A DNA stretch of 64,000 nt, taken from contig CM037879.1 of the NCBI GenBank assembly GCA_021292165.1, forward strand, positions 114,959,359 through 115,023,358, given 5' to 3'. The position numbers were made by a program, and so were the translations under genes. Origin of the DNA: Shinisaurus crocodilurus. Taxonomy: Eukaryota; Chordata; Lepidosauria; Squamata; Shinisauridae. Within the stretch, counting starts at the first letter, position 1, and every line of letters starts with the position of its first letter. The notes below the pieces were generated by a model, which saw only the letters and a list, made by a program, of their open reading frames with translations, had not been told where the DNA came from and made no database searches. Below, in pieces: positions 45,175 through 56,480 of the stretch.

Positions 45175-45341
45175 CTTTTAGAATTGGGGTGGGGTGGGGA
45201 GAGAATGTGCACAATGTGGAAAACCATGACATGAAAAGGGGAAAGGGGTCATGGCCTTCTGGGGAACCACAGAGGGTCAGGTTTGGATCCCCGGGGTGCT
45301 GGATTTGGCCCACAGGCTTGAGGTTCCCCACCCCTAGTTTG
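45175..45341. mobile_element. Non-autonomous hAT-like element, 350-bp family, copy 3 (right half)
   Basis: GGTGCTGGATTTGGCCCACA then GGCTTGAGGTTCCCCACCCC is the right end of the family at 40228-40578. The left half is missing next to the (ATT)n tail. Confidence 0.6.
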
Positions 45342-45559
45342 GAGCATTATGGGCAGTATCCAATGGTGACCAGCCACATGCAGCCAGTCCTGGCGATCCT
45401 GTTGCACAAGTGGCCCCTGCCACTTGCACAATGGTGGTCTCGCACTTCCAGGAGCAACCCCAAATGAGCAGGAACACCCATTTCTTGAATGGGGCAGGTC
45501 AGCGGAGCTCACATAAGGGAGCTCTGCTGACCAGCCCCCTTCCAGAAACAAGTGTTCCC
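45342..45559. other. Unassigned DNA
   Basis: No feature is recognised. Confidence 0.45.
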
Positions 45560-46592
45560 GCTTGATTGATATATTATATTATTTCTATACCAGCAGCTGA
45601 AGCCTTCTGGGCAGTTTACAACCATTCATAAAATACAACATGAAAACATCATAAAAATTTCACTAAAATTTAAAATCCAAATTTAAAAATGATTTAAATA
45701 ACTAAGAACAAGTTAATACAACTAGACCTGTTAAAAAGCTGACATAACTGTCCCCAATGTGCTATTTAGAACTGTTAAATGCCTCGGGCTAGAGGGCAGT
45801 CTTAACCTGGTGCCGAAAGGATAGGATCAGGCGGGCCTCAGTGGGGAGTGTTGCAGAATCAACTGCAAGCTGGGCGCTTTTGTTATGTTTTGATATGTAA
45901 TATTTTTGGTATAATGGCTGTCTCAAGCAGTTATGTTTATGTCTGCAGCCAGGAGGGTGTTATTGTTAAACTATTCCTGGACCTGCCTGGGAAAGGATCT
46001 CTGGGAACCAACTGTCACGTGTTTGTTTTCTCTGACATAGTGAACTGCTCCAGACAGAAGCCATTTTTAAGGGGAAAAACTTTAGCTTTGCTCTTGTGTT
46101 CTTCTTCTAGTTCTTGCAACTGCTACAATGTAACGGTTTGTATTGGTGGGGTGAAGTTTTCTTCTCTCCACTGGACTAATGCTTGCTATGCATTTATACT
46201 CTGCACATGGACTGTATCTAGGGAATGTATACTCTGTAGTGCTTACTTTGAATAGGTAAATAAACAGGTAGAATAGACCTGTTGCTGTTACAGAGTGATT
46301 CCTGTGTCCTGGATTAATCTGCAATTGGAGTGGCTGAGCTGCTGGGTCACTGCTGGGTCTGCTGCCGTGTGGGAGATACTCTGCTGCTGTGTGTGGAACG
46401 CCTGGCAAGGCTAGCACATGGATTGCAAATCTCTTTCAACACCAACAGGGAGCTTGTTCCATAATTGGGGGGCTACCACAAGAAAGGCCCTCTTACTTGT
46501 TGCCACACTGATCAAGCCACCCTTGGAGGTGGCAATCAGAGGAAGGCCCCAGATGTTGAGTGTAGTGTCCAGGTAGATTGTGGTTGGAAGAG
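45560..46592 (-). pseudogene. L2-type LINE 3' end, split by a solo LTR
   Basis: The antisense L2 tail (TATACCAGCAGCTGAAGCCT, 45582) and 3' untranslated sequence run to CCTCAGTGGGGAG (45848). After the LTR, CTTGTTCCATAATTGGGGGG resumes the L2 coding part. On the minus strand, 46592-46453 encodes SKRAFLVVAPQLWNKLP, matching the L2 'RAFSVxxPxLWNSLP' block. The interruption and the 5-bp duplication show the LTR landed in an existing L2. Confidence 0.75.
45849..46447 (+). mobile_element. Solo LTR with 5-bp target duplication
   Basis: A 599-bp segment begins TGTTGCAGAATCAACTGCAA and ends CTTTCAACACCAACA (TGTT...AACA). It is flanked by GGGAG on both sides (45844-45848 and 46448-46452). TTTATACTCTGCAC near 46192 is TATA-like and AATAAA lies at 46259-46264, so U3-R-U5 order fits the plus strand. 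There is no internal region, as expected after recombination between two LTRs. Confidence 0.85.
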
Positions 46593-47013
46593 GTGTTCCA
46601 TAGTGGTGGGTGATCCTACAGCAACCAGACCCGGCTCTGGCCCTTGTGGTCGCTGCCACTGCACCCACCAAGCCAGGCTGAAAGTGGATGCATGCCAAGC
46701 CACTCAGCGGACTTCCAGGTTCACGGTGGGCTGCTTTTTACATAGAAAATGCAGTAAGATACATTAAAAGCAGCCGCAAATTGAGCAACTTATGCAATGC
46801 AAATTGCAGCTTTCTTTTGACATATATTATGGCATTTTCTATGTAAAAAGCAGCCCACTGGGAACCCCCAAGTTCCTTCCCCAGCTCAACTTGGGAGAAT
46901 GCTAGTCAAGCCAGGGAAGGAGGTAAGCAGGACAGAGTTCGGGGGGGGGGGGTCGAGCCCGGCCAGTTCACTGGATTTTCACACACACACGAACGAACTC
47001 CTCACACATCCCT
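46593..47013. mobile_element. Foldback element, family shared with 50445-50837
   Basis: The left part, TAGTGGTGGGTGATCCTACA, corresponds to the reverse complement of the right end at 50837. The central arms pair CTGCTTTTTACATAGAAAAT (46732) with ATTTTCTATGTAAAAAGCAG (46834). The right part contains TCAACTTGGGAGAATGCTAG and GGAGGTAAGCAGGACAG, and ends CTCCTCACACATCCCTA. Confidence 0.65.
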
Positions 47014-47427
47014 AGCTAGGGATGTACACTTACCTTTGGGGGTGTTCACCTTATTCTTGGTGAGTACTCCCCACCGCTCGATTCCTTGCGGCGGCAGTGA
47101 GGAGCCCATTGCGTCACTTCTGGCTGCCAGGGAGTAACGCAATGGGACCCTGCGCTGCATTTTCAGCGTAAAAACCAGGGAAACCCAGCTTAAAACTGCA
47201 GCGAATAGCAAATCACACCTGTTTCAAGCTGGGTTGCCTTGGTTTTTACGCTAAAACCCTAGCACCAGGGGAAGCAGAACTGACGCACTGGGGAAATGAA
47301 GCTCCTTTCCCTGGCGTGGCATGGATCGAGCAGCAGCAAGGTAAGTCACGCAAGTCTTGGGGGGGGGCGAGCAGGCTGCTTTCAGCCTGCTTTCAGCCCC
47401 CCCGAGACTCACAGTTACATCCCTAGC
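47014..47427. mobile_element. Foldback element, TAGGGATGTA...TACATCCCTA
   Basis: Starts TAGGGATGTACACTTACC (47020) and ends CACAGTTACATCCCTAG. Central arms AGCGTAAAAACCAGGGAAAC (47166) and GCCTTGGTTTTTACGCT (47236) pair at 25 of 27 positions. It stands directly beside the previous element: the junction reads CACATCCCTAGCTAGGGATG. Confidence 0.65.
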
Positions 47428-48679
47428 TGAAGTGTGTGTGTGCTTGTGTGTGCTTGTGTGTGTGCATGCATGCAGGTGCAGGGGGGACCATTAGTAGGAC
47501 CCCCATTTTTAAAAAAGAGATCCTTCATTCATGTCCTTCATTTGGTGGATGAATTCAAAGTCCCAGGGTTGCTGCTGTACTTATGAGTATAAAATGGAAT
47601 AGTAATAACGAAAACTCATTTGAATGTTGTTAGCTTGCACTGATTATCATTAGAATCATTAGATTCAATCAAATAAATAATTATCCCACCCCCAATTTTT
47701 CAGTTTTGCATGGGATCACTCTATAGTTGTTGGTTAGTCAAGTAATTCCTAATTCATTATTAGAGATCTGATATCATGCCATCATTTTTCATAAGTGCAG
47801 GCCATAGCTTTACCCTCATGCTGATCTTTGTACTTTTCAGAATTTTCGTGGTGGTCAATAAATAATATACATGGTATTTCAAGGGAGCTCTAAAGTAAAA
47901 GTGTTTGGGTCGGTTGGAACTGCCTAACCATCACAAACAAGAGCAGATAAGAAAGAAGACACCATCAAGATCTTGCCAGCTATAGATAGAACTGAGATGC
48001 CCTGTTAATTGCTTCTGTCAAACTTCCTTCCTTTGGACTTGTATATCTTAATAATCTTGCATCTTTCAGTTCCTGTGGGATCTTCTCTTTTCTCTCCAGA
48101 TTAGCACTAACAGATTGCTCAGACACTCAATGAGAGCTCTCCAACCAATCTTAGGTAAATCTCTACAGGATTGCCACCTGGCCTTGATGTGTAACCATTC
48201 TGCATAGCCCTCATGACAGCTTCTTTTTCTCTGATGGTTAGTAAAGCTTTCAAAATGAAGAGGATCTTATTAAATCCAGACCACAAGAAGAAGTGCATCT
48301 CAAGTATCAGCTCCTTGTGGTAAATGTAGAGTCAAACACAACACATGCTTATGTGGAGTCATGCATTGAACTCAGTTATGACTGACTAACTTGGACATCT
48401 GATAAATGCCAAATGGTTCCCTAAATGTATCAGTGTGAAACGTATAAAGAAATTGAGACTTAAAAACCCTGCTGGACACCCAATCTTCCTATTTATTTAA
48501 CTATGCTACACTACTGAAACATAGCTCCTAAGACAAACAGCAAAGTAAGCTGTCCATGCCATTTTTAGCCCACTCAAAAATGCATTTGCCCTCAAATAAA
48601 ATGTGTTCCACTTGATCTATGCAGCACTGGCCGAATGGCAGGAACCACTTCTTTTCTACAACAAAATGATGCTTATTCA
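47428..48679. other. Unassigned DNA
   Basis: It starts with a TGTGTGTGCTTGTGTG patch (47433-47465). No gene or dispersed repeat is recognised in the rest. Confidence 0.5.
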
Positions 48680-49670
48680 AGGTAACGAGCGGGGTACCAC
48701 AGGGCTCGGTCCTGGGCCCGGTGCTCTTCAACATTTTTATTAATGACTTGGATGAGGAGGTACAGGGAATGCTTATCAAATTTGCAGATGACACAAAGTT
48801 GGGTGGAACAGCTAATACTCTGGAAGACAGAAACAAAATTCAAAGTGACCTCGATAGGCTGGAGCGCTGGGCCGAAAACAACAGAATGAAATTTAACAGG
48901 GATAAATGCCAAGTGCTGCACCTAGGGAGAGGAAACCAAATGCAGAGTTACAGAATGGGGGACACTTGGCTCAACAATACTACAAGTGAGAAGGATCTTG
49001 GAATTGTGGTAGATCACAAACTGAATATGAGCCAGCAATGCGACGTGGCTGCAAAGAAGGCAAATGCAATTTTGGGCTGTATTAATAGAAGTATAGCTTC
49101 CAAATCGCGGGAAGTGATAATTCCCCTTTACTCGGCACTGGTTAGGCCTCATCTTGAGTACTGCGTCCAGTTCTGGGCACCTCACTTTAAGAAGGACATA
49201 GACAAACTGGAGAGGGTTCAGAGGAGGGCAACAAGGATGATAAAGGGACTGGAAACAAGGCCCTATGAGGAGAGACTGAAAGAACTGGGCATGTTTAGCC
49301 TTCAGAAGAGGAGACTGAGGGGAGATATGATCGCACTCTTCCAGTATTTGAAGGGATGTCACACAGAGGAGGGCAAAGATCTCTTCTCCTTCACCCCAGT
49401 TTGCAGGACACGGAATAATGGGCTCAAGTTACAGGAACCTAGATTTCACCTAAACATCAGGAAAAATTTCCTGACTGTCAGAGCAATAAGACAATGGAAT
49501 CAACTACCTAGGGAGGTGGTGGGCTCTCCCAGTCTGGAGGCATTCAAGGTGCGGCTGGACAGACATCTGTCAGAGATGCTTTGACCTGGATTCCTGCATT
49601 GAGCAGGGGGTTGGACTCGATGGCCTTGTAGGCCCCTTCCAACTCTACTTTTCTATGATTCTATGATTCT
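48680..49670 (+). mobile_element. CR1 LINE, 5'-truncated, with intact C-terminal reverse transcriptase
   Basis: An uninterrupted frame runs from about 48682 to 49584. It opens with VTSGVPQGSVLGPVLF and continues with INDLDEEVQGMLIKFADDTK, the palm of the reverse transcriptase with the catalytic FADD. The C-terminal part has [31 protein letters not shown] and [14 protein letters not shown]. The upstream fingers, endonuclease and ORF1 are missing, so it cannot act alone. The 3' untranslated region is short and ends TTCTATGATTCTATGATTCT, the CR1 microsatellite tail. About 300 residues without a stop suggest a fairly young insertion. Confidence 0.9.
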
Positions 49671-49859
49671 AAGTAATTGTGTTTACCATCAGGGCAGCAA
49701 AAGCAAGCTCCCATTTTATTCTTGTAGTCATGATGGTACTATGATACAAGTGAATTTAAAATGTGAAACTGCTCTTGCTCATCAGGATTAGAAAACAGTC
49801 CTACTTTGTTTTTGTTTTGCTGACATAACAGGAATGTAGAAGCAGCTGTAAAGCCCAGA
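49671..49859. other. Short unassigned stretch
   Basis: Nothing is recognised between the two CR1 insertions. Confidence 0.45.
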
Positions 49860-51205
49860 ATGGCTGTTGTGGGGAGATATGATAGAGGTGGCCAAAATTA
49901 TGCATACTGTGGAGAAAGTGGATGGGGAGTGGAAAGTGGAGCAAGGTCCCATTTTTCTCCCTCTCTCATAATACTTGAATTATAAGTTCAAGTATAATCT
50001 GATGGGATCTGAGCTAATGGTGACTGACCAAGAAAGAGATCTTGGGGTTGTGGTGGACAGCTCGATGAAAATGTCGACCCAGTGTGTGGCTGCTGTGAAA
50101 AAGCCAAACTCCATGTAGGCATAATTAGGAAAGAAAGTGAAAATAAAACTGCCAAGATCACACTGCCTTATACAAATCTATAGTGTGACCGCACTTAGAA
50201 TACTGTGTACACTTCTGGTCACCGCACCTAAAAAAGGATATTGTAGAGTTGGAAAAAGTGCAGGAAAGGGCAACTGAAATGATCAAGGGGCTGGAGCAAC
50301 TCCCCTAAGAGGAATGGTTACAGCAGCTGGGATTGTTTAGCTTAGAAAAAAGGTGAGTAAGGGGAGACATGATAGAGGTGTACAAAATTATGCATGGTGT
50401 GGAGAAAGTGGACAGGGAGACATTTTTCTCCCTCTCTCATAATAATGTGAGGATTTCATTCAGGGGTGGAAAGCTGTGGTGGACTAGCCAGGCTCAAACT
50501 TCCCAAACTGTCCCACTTACCTCTTTCCCCAACTCGACTTGCATTCTCCCAAGTTGAGCCAGGGATGGGAAGCGACTTCCGGGTTCCTGGTGGGCCACTG
50601 TTTACATAGAAAATGCCTTAAGATATGCCTAAAGCGGTCGCAATCTGGGTAATTTTCACAAACTGCAGCTGCTTTTAATGTATCTTAAGGCATTTTCTAT
50701 GTAAATAATGCCCCACTGGGAACCTGAAAGTCTGGTGAGTAGAGTGGCACGCACCAGCTTTCAGTCCAGCTCGGCAGGCACAGCAGCGGCCGCCGCCAAG
50801 GAAGCAGGTTGGGTCTCGGCAGATCGCCCACCCCTATATAATACTAGAACAAGTGGTCATCCCATGAAGCTGATTGGTGGGAGATTCAGGACAGATAAAA
50901 AGAAAGTAGTTTTTCACATAGTACATAGTTAAACTATGGAATTCACTTCTACATGATGTAGTGATGGCCACAAATGCAGATGTCTTCAAAAAGAGATTGG
51001 AGCAATAAATTAATGGAAGATACATCTATCAATGGCAACTAGTCATGATGCCTATATGCTACGTCCAGGATCAGAAGCAGCATTCCTCTGAATACCAGTA
51101 GTTGGAGGACATCAGTGGGAGAGTGCTATTGCGCTCATGTCCTGCTTGTGGGCTTCCCATAAGCATCTCATTGGCTACTATAGGAAACAGGATGATGGGC
51201 TGCTA
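49860..51205 (+). pseudogene. CR1 LINE (second subfamily), split by a foldback element
   Basis: A separate CR1 scrap at 49860-49975 precedes the main copy. From 49985, nucleotide matches run through CTTGGGGTTGTGGTGGACAG, ACTGTGTACACTTCTGGTCA and ATAGAGGTGTACAAAATTAT to CTCTCATAATA (50444). A 393-bp element interrupts. CR1 resumes with TAATACTAGAACAAGTGGTC (50839) and ends near 51200. Frames are broken. It is the same subfamily as 21965-22705. Confidence 0.8.
50445..50837. mobile_element. Foldback element inside CR1
   Basis: Starts ATGTGAGGATTTCATTCAGG and ends GATCGCCCACCCCTAT, flanked by ATAATA on both sides. Central arms pair TTTACATAGAAAATGCCTTA (50603) with TAAGGCATTTTCTATGTAAA (50686). 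It is the reverse-orientation relative of 46593-47013. Confidence 0.7.
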
Positions 51206-51207
51206 CA

Positions 51208-51325
51208 TAGGCCAGACATAGGCAACCTACCTCATGCTCTCCATATGTTTTGGACTACAGCTCCCAGAAGCCCCAACCAGCATGGCCAATGGTCAGGTCT
51301 TATGAGAGTTGCTGATCTAGGAAGT
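51208..51325. mobile_element. hAT-type foldback MITE, degenerate
   Basis: AGACATAGGCAACCTACCTC, TTGGACTACAGCTCCCAGAA and CAGCATGGCCAATGGTCAGG follow the usual order. The right arm is decayed. Confidence 0.55.
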
Positions 51326-52954
51326 CTCTCCTTATATTTTTAGATTCTTATCTATTGCCTGGCAGGAGAGTGCATGTTGCTTGCCTCCACGTATGTTTTA
51401 TTTGCATATTTGAAAATCGACTAAACTTTACAAAAACTCAATAAGACTCTCTCTTCTAAAGGAGGGCAAACCTGGATAACACTGCCCCTGAAATGGAGTG
51501 TGAAGTGTGAAACAGTATTTATTTCTCATGTTTATTTGTGAGAATTGGTTTGGTTGATTCTTGACTGACAGCTGTACAGGAACATTGTCTGAGGACGATC
51601 CAAAAAGCAAAAGCAAAAGCAAAATACAGCTGAAAATGATCTCACTTTACCCTGGGAAAGAGTCTTTAGTACAATGCCCAATGTGGACAAACAGAAACTT
51701 ACAGATAGACATATAGTAGCTTCTTCTATGGCACACAGTTAATGAGTATACCAAAAAGATAAGCATTACAGATTTTATCATTAAAAAAAAGAGGAATGAA
51801 ATAGCTACAGCTGCCTTAGGAATCAAAACAAAGCTGGCAAACTCCAGAATATTTATAGATTACCAAACATAACAGCAGTAATGTTTAGCTGTCATATTTT
51901 TCAACTTTCAGCTGTTAGGGACAGGAAAGCTAAAGCATTCTCACTACTGTTCTAAAATATCTTTGTTATAAAAGAGATTTTTTCCAGGCTATCTATTGTT
52001 TTTGAAGTATGCCATTTTCTGCACTTCCAATTTAACACCCCACTATTCATTTATCACTGTAGGGCATCATGGACAGCTGCAGACTAAAGATTCAACTGGA
52101 TATTGGCAGGCTCATCTCTCAGAAATTTAATGTTGCCCGAGGATACAGCTACAGTCTAATTTTGCCTAATGAGCAAATGCACTAGAACTTGGGTGTTTGT
52201 TCTTTGGTTTGTTCTTGTTGATCTCTCCAGTAATGCTATGCAAATCCTCTGTTTGACACCACAATTTACTTTTAACATTTGTTTTATTCCTTCCATCTTA
52301 AGCTAGATCTTTGAAGTAGCTATAAACCACCAGCCTTCTCTTTCTTTCACACTCCTCTTGCTTTGCAAAAGTCAGATCAGCTCTACAAATGTATTATAGT
52401 TACAGCTATTTCCTGCAACATAAGTTACTGGCAGTATTGATATTTGTACACACAACTGGCAACCACGGTCCAGTCAGGGTCCCCAGACACATGTACACTC
52501 ATCTGGTAAGTCCACACAGACTTGGATCTGCCCCAATCACATAGGAAGAGGGCAGGGGAAGGATCCATTTTTAACAGCAATAGATGGTGGTTCAGGTGAC
52601 AAGTTTGGAAACCTCTTCCCACCCACAGTCTACCTCCCCACAGCTCCAGTGGATCAGCTAGGGCTGGATCATTGGGCTAAAGTCCAGTGCCACACACACA
52701 CGCACCTCACCCACCTTGTTATACTTAGGTAAGCCCTGAAGCAGCCTTGCAGAGAAATCTCTCTGAAATTCTCGCCCATTCCCGCAATTTTTGGATGTGA
52801 TTTCTTTTTGTCCCCTTGCTCCCCCAACAAATGGTCAAAAATAAATAGACAGAAAAAGTTGGCACAGCGCTCGTTCTACCACTGTCACTTCTAGTCTGGC
52901 CCTAACTGGAATTCTTTGTAAATCGATCATTAAAAAAAGAGTGTCAATGCTCCA
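51326..52954. other. Unassigned DNA
   Basis: A 1.6-kb stretch with no recognised gene or dispersed repeat. Confidence 0.5.
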
Positions 52955-53148
52955 TAGGAACATTGGAAGTTGCCTTATACTGAATCACACCATTGGTTCA
53001 TCTGTTTCATCCCCGTCAACACTGACTCTACAGGGATTTCCAGGGCTTCAGGTGGGAATCTTTCCTAGCCCTATCTGGGATTGAATCAACCAGGGATTGA
53101 ATCTGGGACCTTCTCTGTGCAAAACACTGAGCTACAGCCCCTCCCCAG
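52955..53148 (-). mobile_element. tRNA-derived SINE (TGGCTCAGTGGTAGAGC family)
   Basis: AGGAACATTGGAAGTTGCCT, TGAATCACACCATTGGTTCA and CAGGGATTGAATCTGGGACC appear in order, with the decayed head at AAAACACTGAGCTACAGCCC. Confidence 0.75.
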
Positions 53149-54109
53149 AGCTCTGTGCTGTTGTGCTAACTATGGTAACTTTCCTGTCTTATTCTTTCTA
53201 AAGTATTGCTCTGCAGGAAATTTTCAATTGGAGACAAGCCTTGATTATTTGCTTGCTGATTATTCATTGCAATTGCTATCATAAATTACACGTGAGACCG
53301 GAACATTTCCCACCATACCAAGAATACAGTCTTCAAACCACTTACACTTGTGGCATATGGACCTCTATCCAACATCTTGTTCCCCTGCATTTGGAAACTA
53401 CAATGAGAACCCCTAGCACACATTGGGACAGTCTTCATTAGCTAAGCAACTACTTATCAGTTATTAGAATTGTGTGTAGACAAAAAACCTACCTAGAGAT
53501 CGTTTTTCCTTTGTGCTGCATTCAGAAAAAAAAAAACATCTTACAGAGAACCAATGGTTTTATCCACCATTCTATAGCTGGAAGTATATTGCTTACACTT
53601 TATAAGGCAGCCCACAGTCATGGCCCAGGACAACCTCTAAGACTGAGGTTTCCAGTGGTAGAGATTCCAAGGAAGAGTCAGAATGAGTTCCTGGATTTCA
53701 CACGTGGGCCCCTCCACCTTGGATCCTGCACCCTGTCCACTCAATCCCCAGGAGGAACTGGTTCTCTCTGACTCTGAGGAGTGGACCTTGGACTCCTTCA
53801 GTGAGGAGAGAAGGCCTAGGTAGACCTTCCCCAGACCCTCACACTCAGAAGAAGCCAGCAACTGTGGGAAAAAGCATTGGCCCGTTAAAAACAAAGAACA
53901 ATTTTTAAAAAAAACAACCCCAGGTGCAGCACTTGAGAAAGAGGGTCTCCTAGAAGGAGTCTCTTGGCCTGGCTATAAACCGGTGTCAGATGCTCTAAAC
54001 CAGTGCTGGGATAAGCTGTCTTACCTGGCTGCATAATTGCTCTCTGTGTTCCTGAAACTGAGCTTACATTCCCTATGTCAGTACCTAGAATTCTGTCTGG
54101 GGTTCTGAA
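53149..54109. other. Unassigned DNA
   Basis: GTCATGGCCCAGGACAACCT near 53617 followed by GGTAGAGATTCCAAGGAAGA may be decayed LINE coding, but this is not convincing. No gene is called. Confidence 0.4.
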
Positions 54110-55564
54110 CCTGCTACCAGAGCCGGCGCTACCATTAGGCGGACTAGGCAGCTGCCTAGGGCGCAGGGCTAAAGGGGGCGCCATCAAGGCGTGTAGAAGG
54201 AGGAGAGAGGCGGATACGGCCCCGCGGCCACACACACACATGCCGCTGCCAGGCCTGGAGCATCACCCCGCAGTTGCCGCGGAGGGCGCCGGGGGGCGTG
54301 CCTCCGCTTCGTCTCCTCCTTTTGCTGCTGCTGCTGCTGCCGCTGCCGAGTCTGAGCGCGGCGCTGCTTCTCGCCTTGCCGGCTGACCCGCATTTAAGCA
54401 GGCTGGGCGAGGTGGCAGCAAAGGTCAGGCGCCTGGCGCCTCCCCTCCAGGGGGTGGGGGTCCAGAAACGGTCGGGAGGAGGCGCGCGCCTGGATAGACG
54501 GTGAAGGTGCAACCCAGCTACTCCCCCCCGCACACACACGCCTTCCTGCCCACGCCGGCCAGCCAGAACCACCGCGCCTCTCTTCCTTCCAGCCCCAGCC
54601 TTGGCGTGTTTCCTCGGGAGTAAGTCCCTCGTCCAGTTCAGTGGGGCTGATTCTTCCGCCAGAGGATAGGGAGACAAAGGTGGGGCGCGCGCGTCAGAGC
54701 TTCATTCGAGGGTCTCGATGAGAAGCCCCGCCCCTTTCTGGCTTGACCCTTAAGCAGTCGCACGACAGGCTGGCGACGCCAGTCCAACCGGTAAAGCCAC
54801 CCCGCTCAGAGTCAGCAAAGAGGGAAAGGGCACCCAAAATTCTGCGTGTGCCAGCAAGCGTCGGTCGAAGTGGGGGGGGGGGACGACTAGAAATCCCTGT
54901 AGAGTCAGGCTGAAGAATACAGTGCCCCTGAGCCTGTGCAGAATGCCCACTGAGCTAACACGAGTGGCTCAACATACGTCTGAAAGGCGAGGGGAAGGCA
55001 GAGTAGTGTGGCTTTTCCACGGGCGCTAGAGAAGGGGAGAGGCACAAGAGGCTGAACTCCAGCCAAAGTTTCCGGAGGGGCAGCCCCCAGAATCTGTTTA
55101 CAATGCCAGCCTTCAGTCCTGGACAACATGACGCCCGTATCAGTGGGAGGCGTGCCTCTGAGCACATGCCAAGTGTGCATTTCCCTCGCTTCTGAGGGAC
55201 CGCACAATTGTCTACTGTGCGCATTAGGAATAAGGGCGTATTAAGAGCTGAGGGCATGTCTTAACTTTATCTGAAATATTTAATTTATTAGAAATGGTTT
55301 TATGCTGCTTCTGAATAGAAATCATTTTAAAACATTTTCTTAAAAATAATGAGAATCAAATATTTCCTTTTAAACAAATATAACATGTATTTTATGTACG
55401 TTTGTCAATGTTTATGATAATAATTTTTTTAGGTTTTGCCAATTGACTTTTATTTCATAATGGGCATAGGGCTGAAGGGAGGGAGGGCTCAAGTGGGAAG
55501 GGGGCGCTAAATATCTGATCTTGCCTAGGGCACCAAACTGCCATGCACCGGCCCTGCCTGCTGC
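54110..55564. mobile_element. hAT-like element (1.44 kb) with CpG-rich cargo
   Basis: The body is 54118-55556. The ends are CAGAGCCGGCGC and, inverted, CAGGGCCGGTGC (10 of 12 identical), with CTAGGCAGCTGCCTAGGGCG near the left and TTGCCTAGGGCACC near the right. The flanks CCTGCTAC and CCTGCTGC agree at seven of eight bases, fitting a hAT 8-bp duplication. There is no transposase. The interior 54170-55210 is GC- and CpG-rich with CTG runs, a GGAGTAAGTCC...CAGTGGGGCTGA half hairpin repeat at 54615-54650, and then AT-rich DNA to 55440. Confidence 0.7.
54170..55210. promoter_or_regulatory. CpG-island-like segment inside the hAT element
   Basis: CG dinucleotides are frequent (for example GCCCCGCGGCCACAC, GGCGCGCGCCTGGATAGACG, GGGGCGCGCGCGTCAGAGC), unlike the CpG-poor flanks. 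This may be captured promoter sequence, or young sequence not yet depleted by methylation. No transcription start can be shown. A leucine-rich signal-peptide-like frame near 54310-54390 comes from the CTG run. Confidence 0.4.
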
Positions 55565-55954
55565 TCTACTTCGGAACTACTTCAGCTGCTACCCAACCTT
55601 GTGTCCCCTTACTTGAGCCATTGCCTAGTAGGGCTGATTAAATCTGTAGTGGCAGGACATCCATGGGCACCTGTGGCCCTCGGAGGCTTTCATTCCAGCC
55701 TGCCACGGGTGCCCTAGCCCACAAATTTCCCCCCCTAAAGGCAACTGTACAGCTGTTGGTGGGTCTGGGGGATTGTGATGGGAAGGATGGTGCATGGGAA
55801 GAGTCATTCATTTAAATTATGCCCCTCCTCCTGCCCAGTTGATTGCTGCTGGAGATACCTGAGGAGTGTGCTGATCAGTGTGCACTGCAGTAGTTCCTAC
55901 TGCCAGTCAGGAGGTGCAATGGGCAGCAAGGAGGTGCAATGGGAACACAGCACA
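55565..55954. other. Unassigned DNA
   Basis: No feature is recognised. CAGGAGGTGCAATGGGCAGC and a similar AAGGAGGTGCAATGGG form a short local duplication near 55910-55940. Confidence 0.45.
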
Positions 55955-56480
55955 TCCAGGACTGTTTAGCTTAGAGAAAAGGTGAGTAAGGGGAGACATG
56001 GCAGAGGTGCACCAGATTATGGATGGTGTGGAGAAAGTAGATAAGGATACATTTTTCTCCCTCTCCCATAATAATAGAACCTCGGGTCATCCCATGAAGC
56101 TGATCAGTGGGAGATTCTGGACAGAGAAAAGGAAGTACTTCTTCACACAGAGCATAGTTGAACTATGAAATTCTCTACAACAAGATGTAGTGATGGATGG
56201 CCATCAATTTGGACAGCTTTAATAGGAGGTTGGACAAATTCCTGGAGGATCAGGCTATCAATGGCTACTAGTCCTGATAGCTATATGCTACCTCCAGTAT
56301 CAGAGGCAGTATGCCTATGTACACTAGTTGCTGGGGAACATGGGCAGGAGGATGCTGTTGCACTCATGTCCTGCTTGTGGGTTTCTCGTGGGCAGCTGGT
56401 TGGCCACTGCATGAACAGAATGCTTGACTAGATGGGCCTTTGTCTGATTCAGCATGGCCCTTCTTATGTTCATGCAGAGA
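55955..56480 (+). pseudogene. CR1 LINE 3' end (second subfamily)
   Basis: GACTGTTTAGCTTAGAGAAA, GATTATGGATGGTGTGGAGA, CATCCCATGAAGCTGATCAG and CTGGAGGATCAGGCTATCAA lead to the subfamily end TGACTAGATGGGCCTTTGTC. Frames are broken. Confidence 0.8.

Noticed and set aside
54274..54504. Leucine-rich signal-peptide-like frame
   Set aside because: The leucines come from a CTG run inside a transposon, the initiator would be a non-ATG codon, and no mature domain follows.
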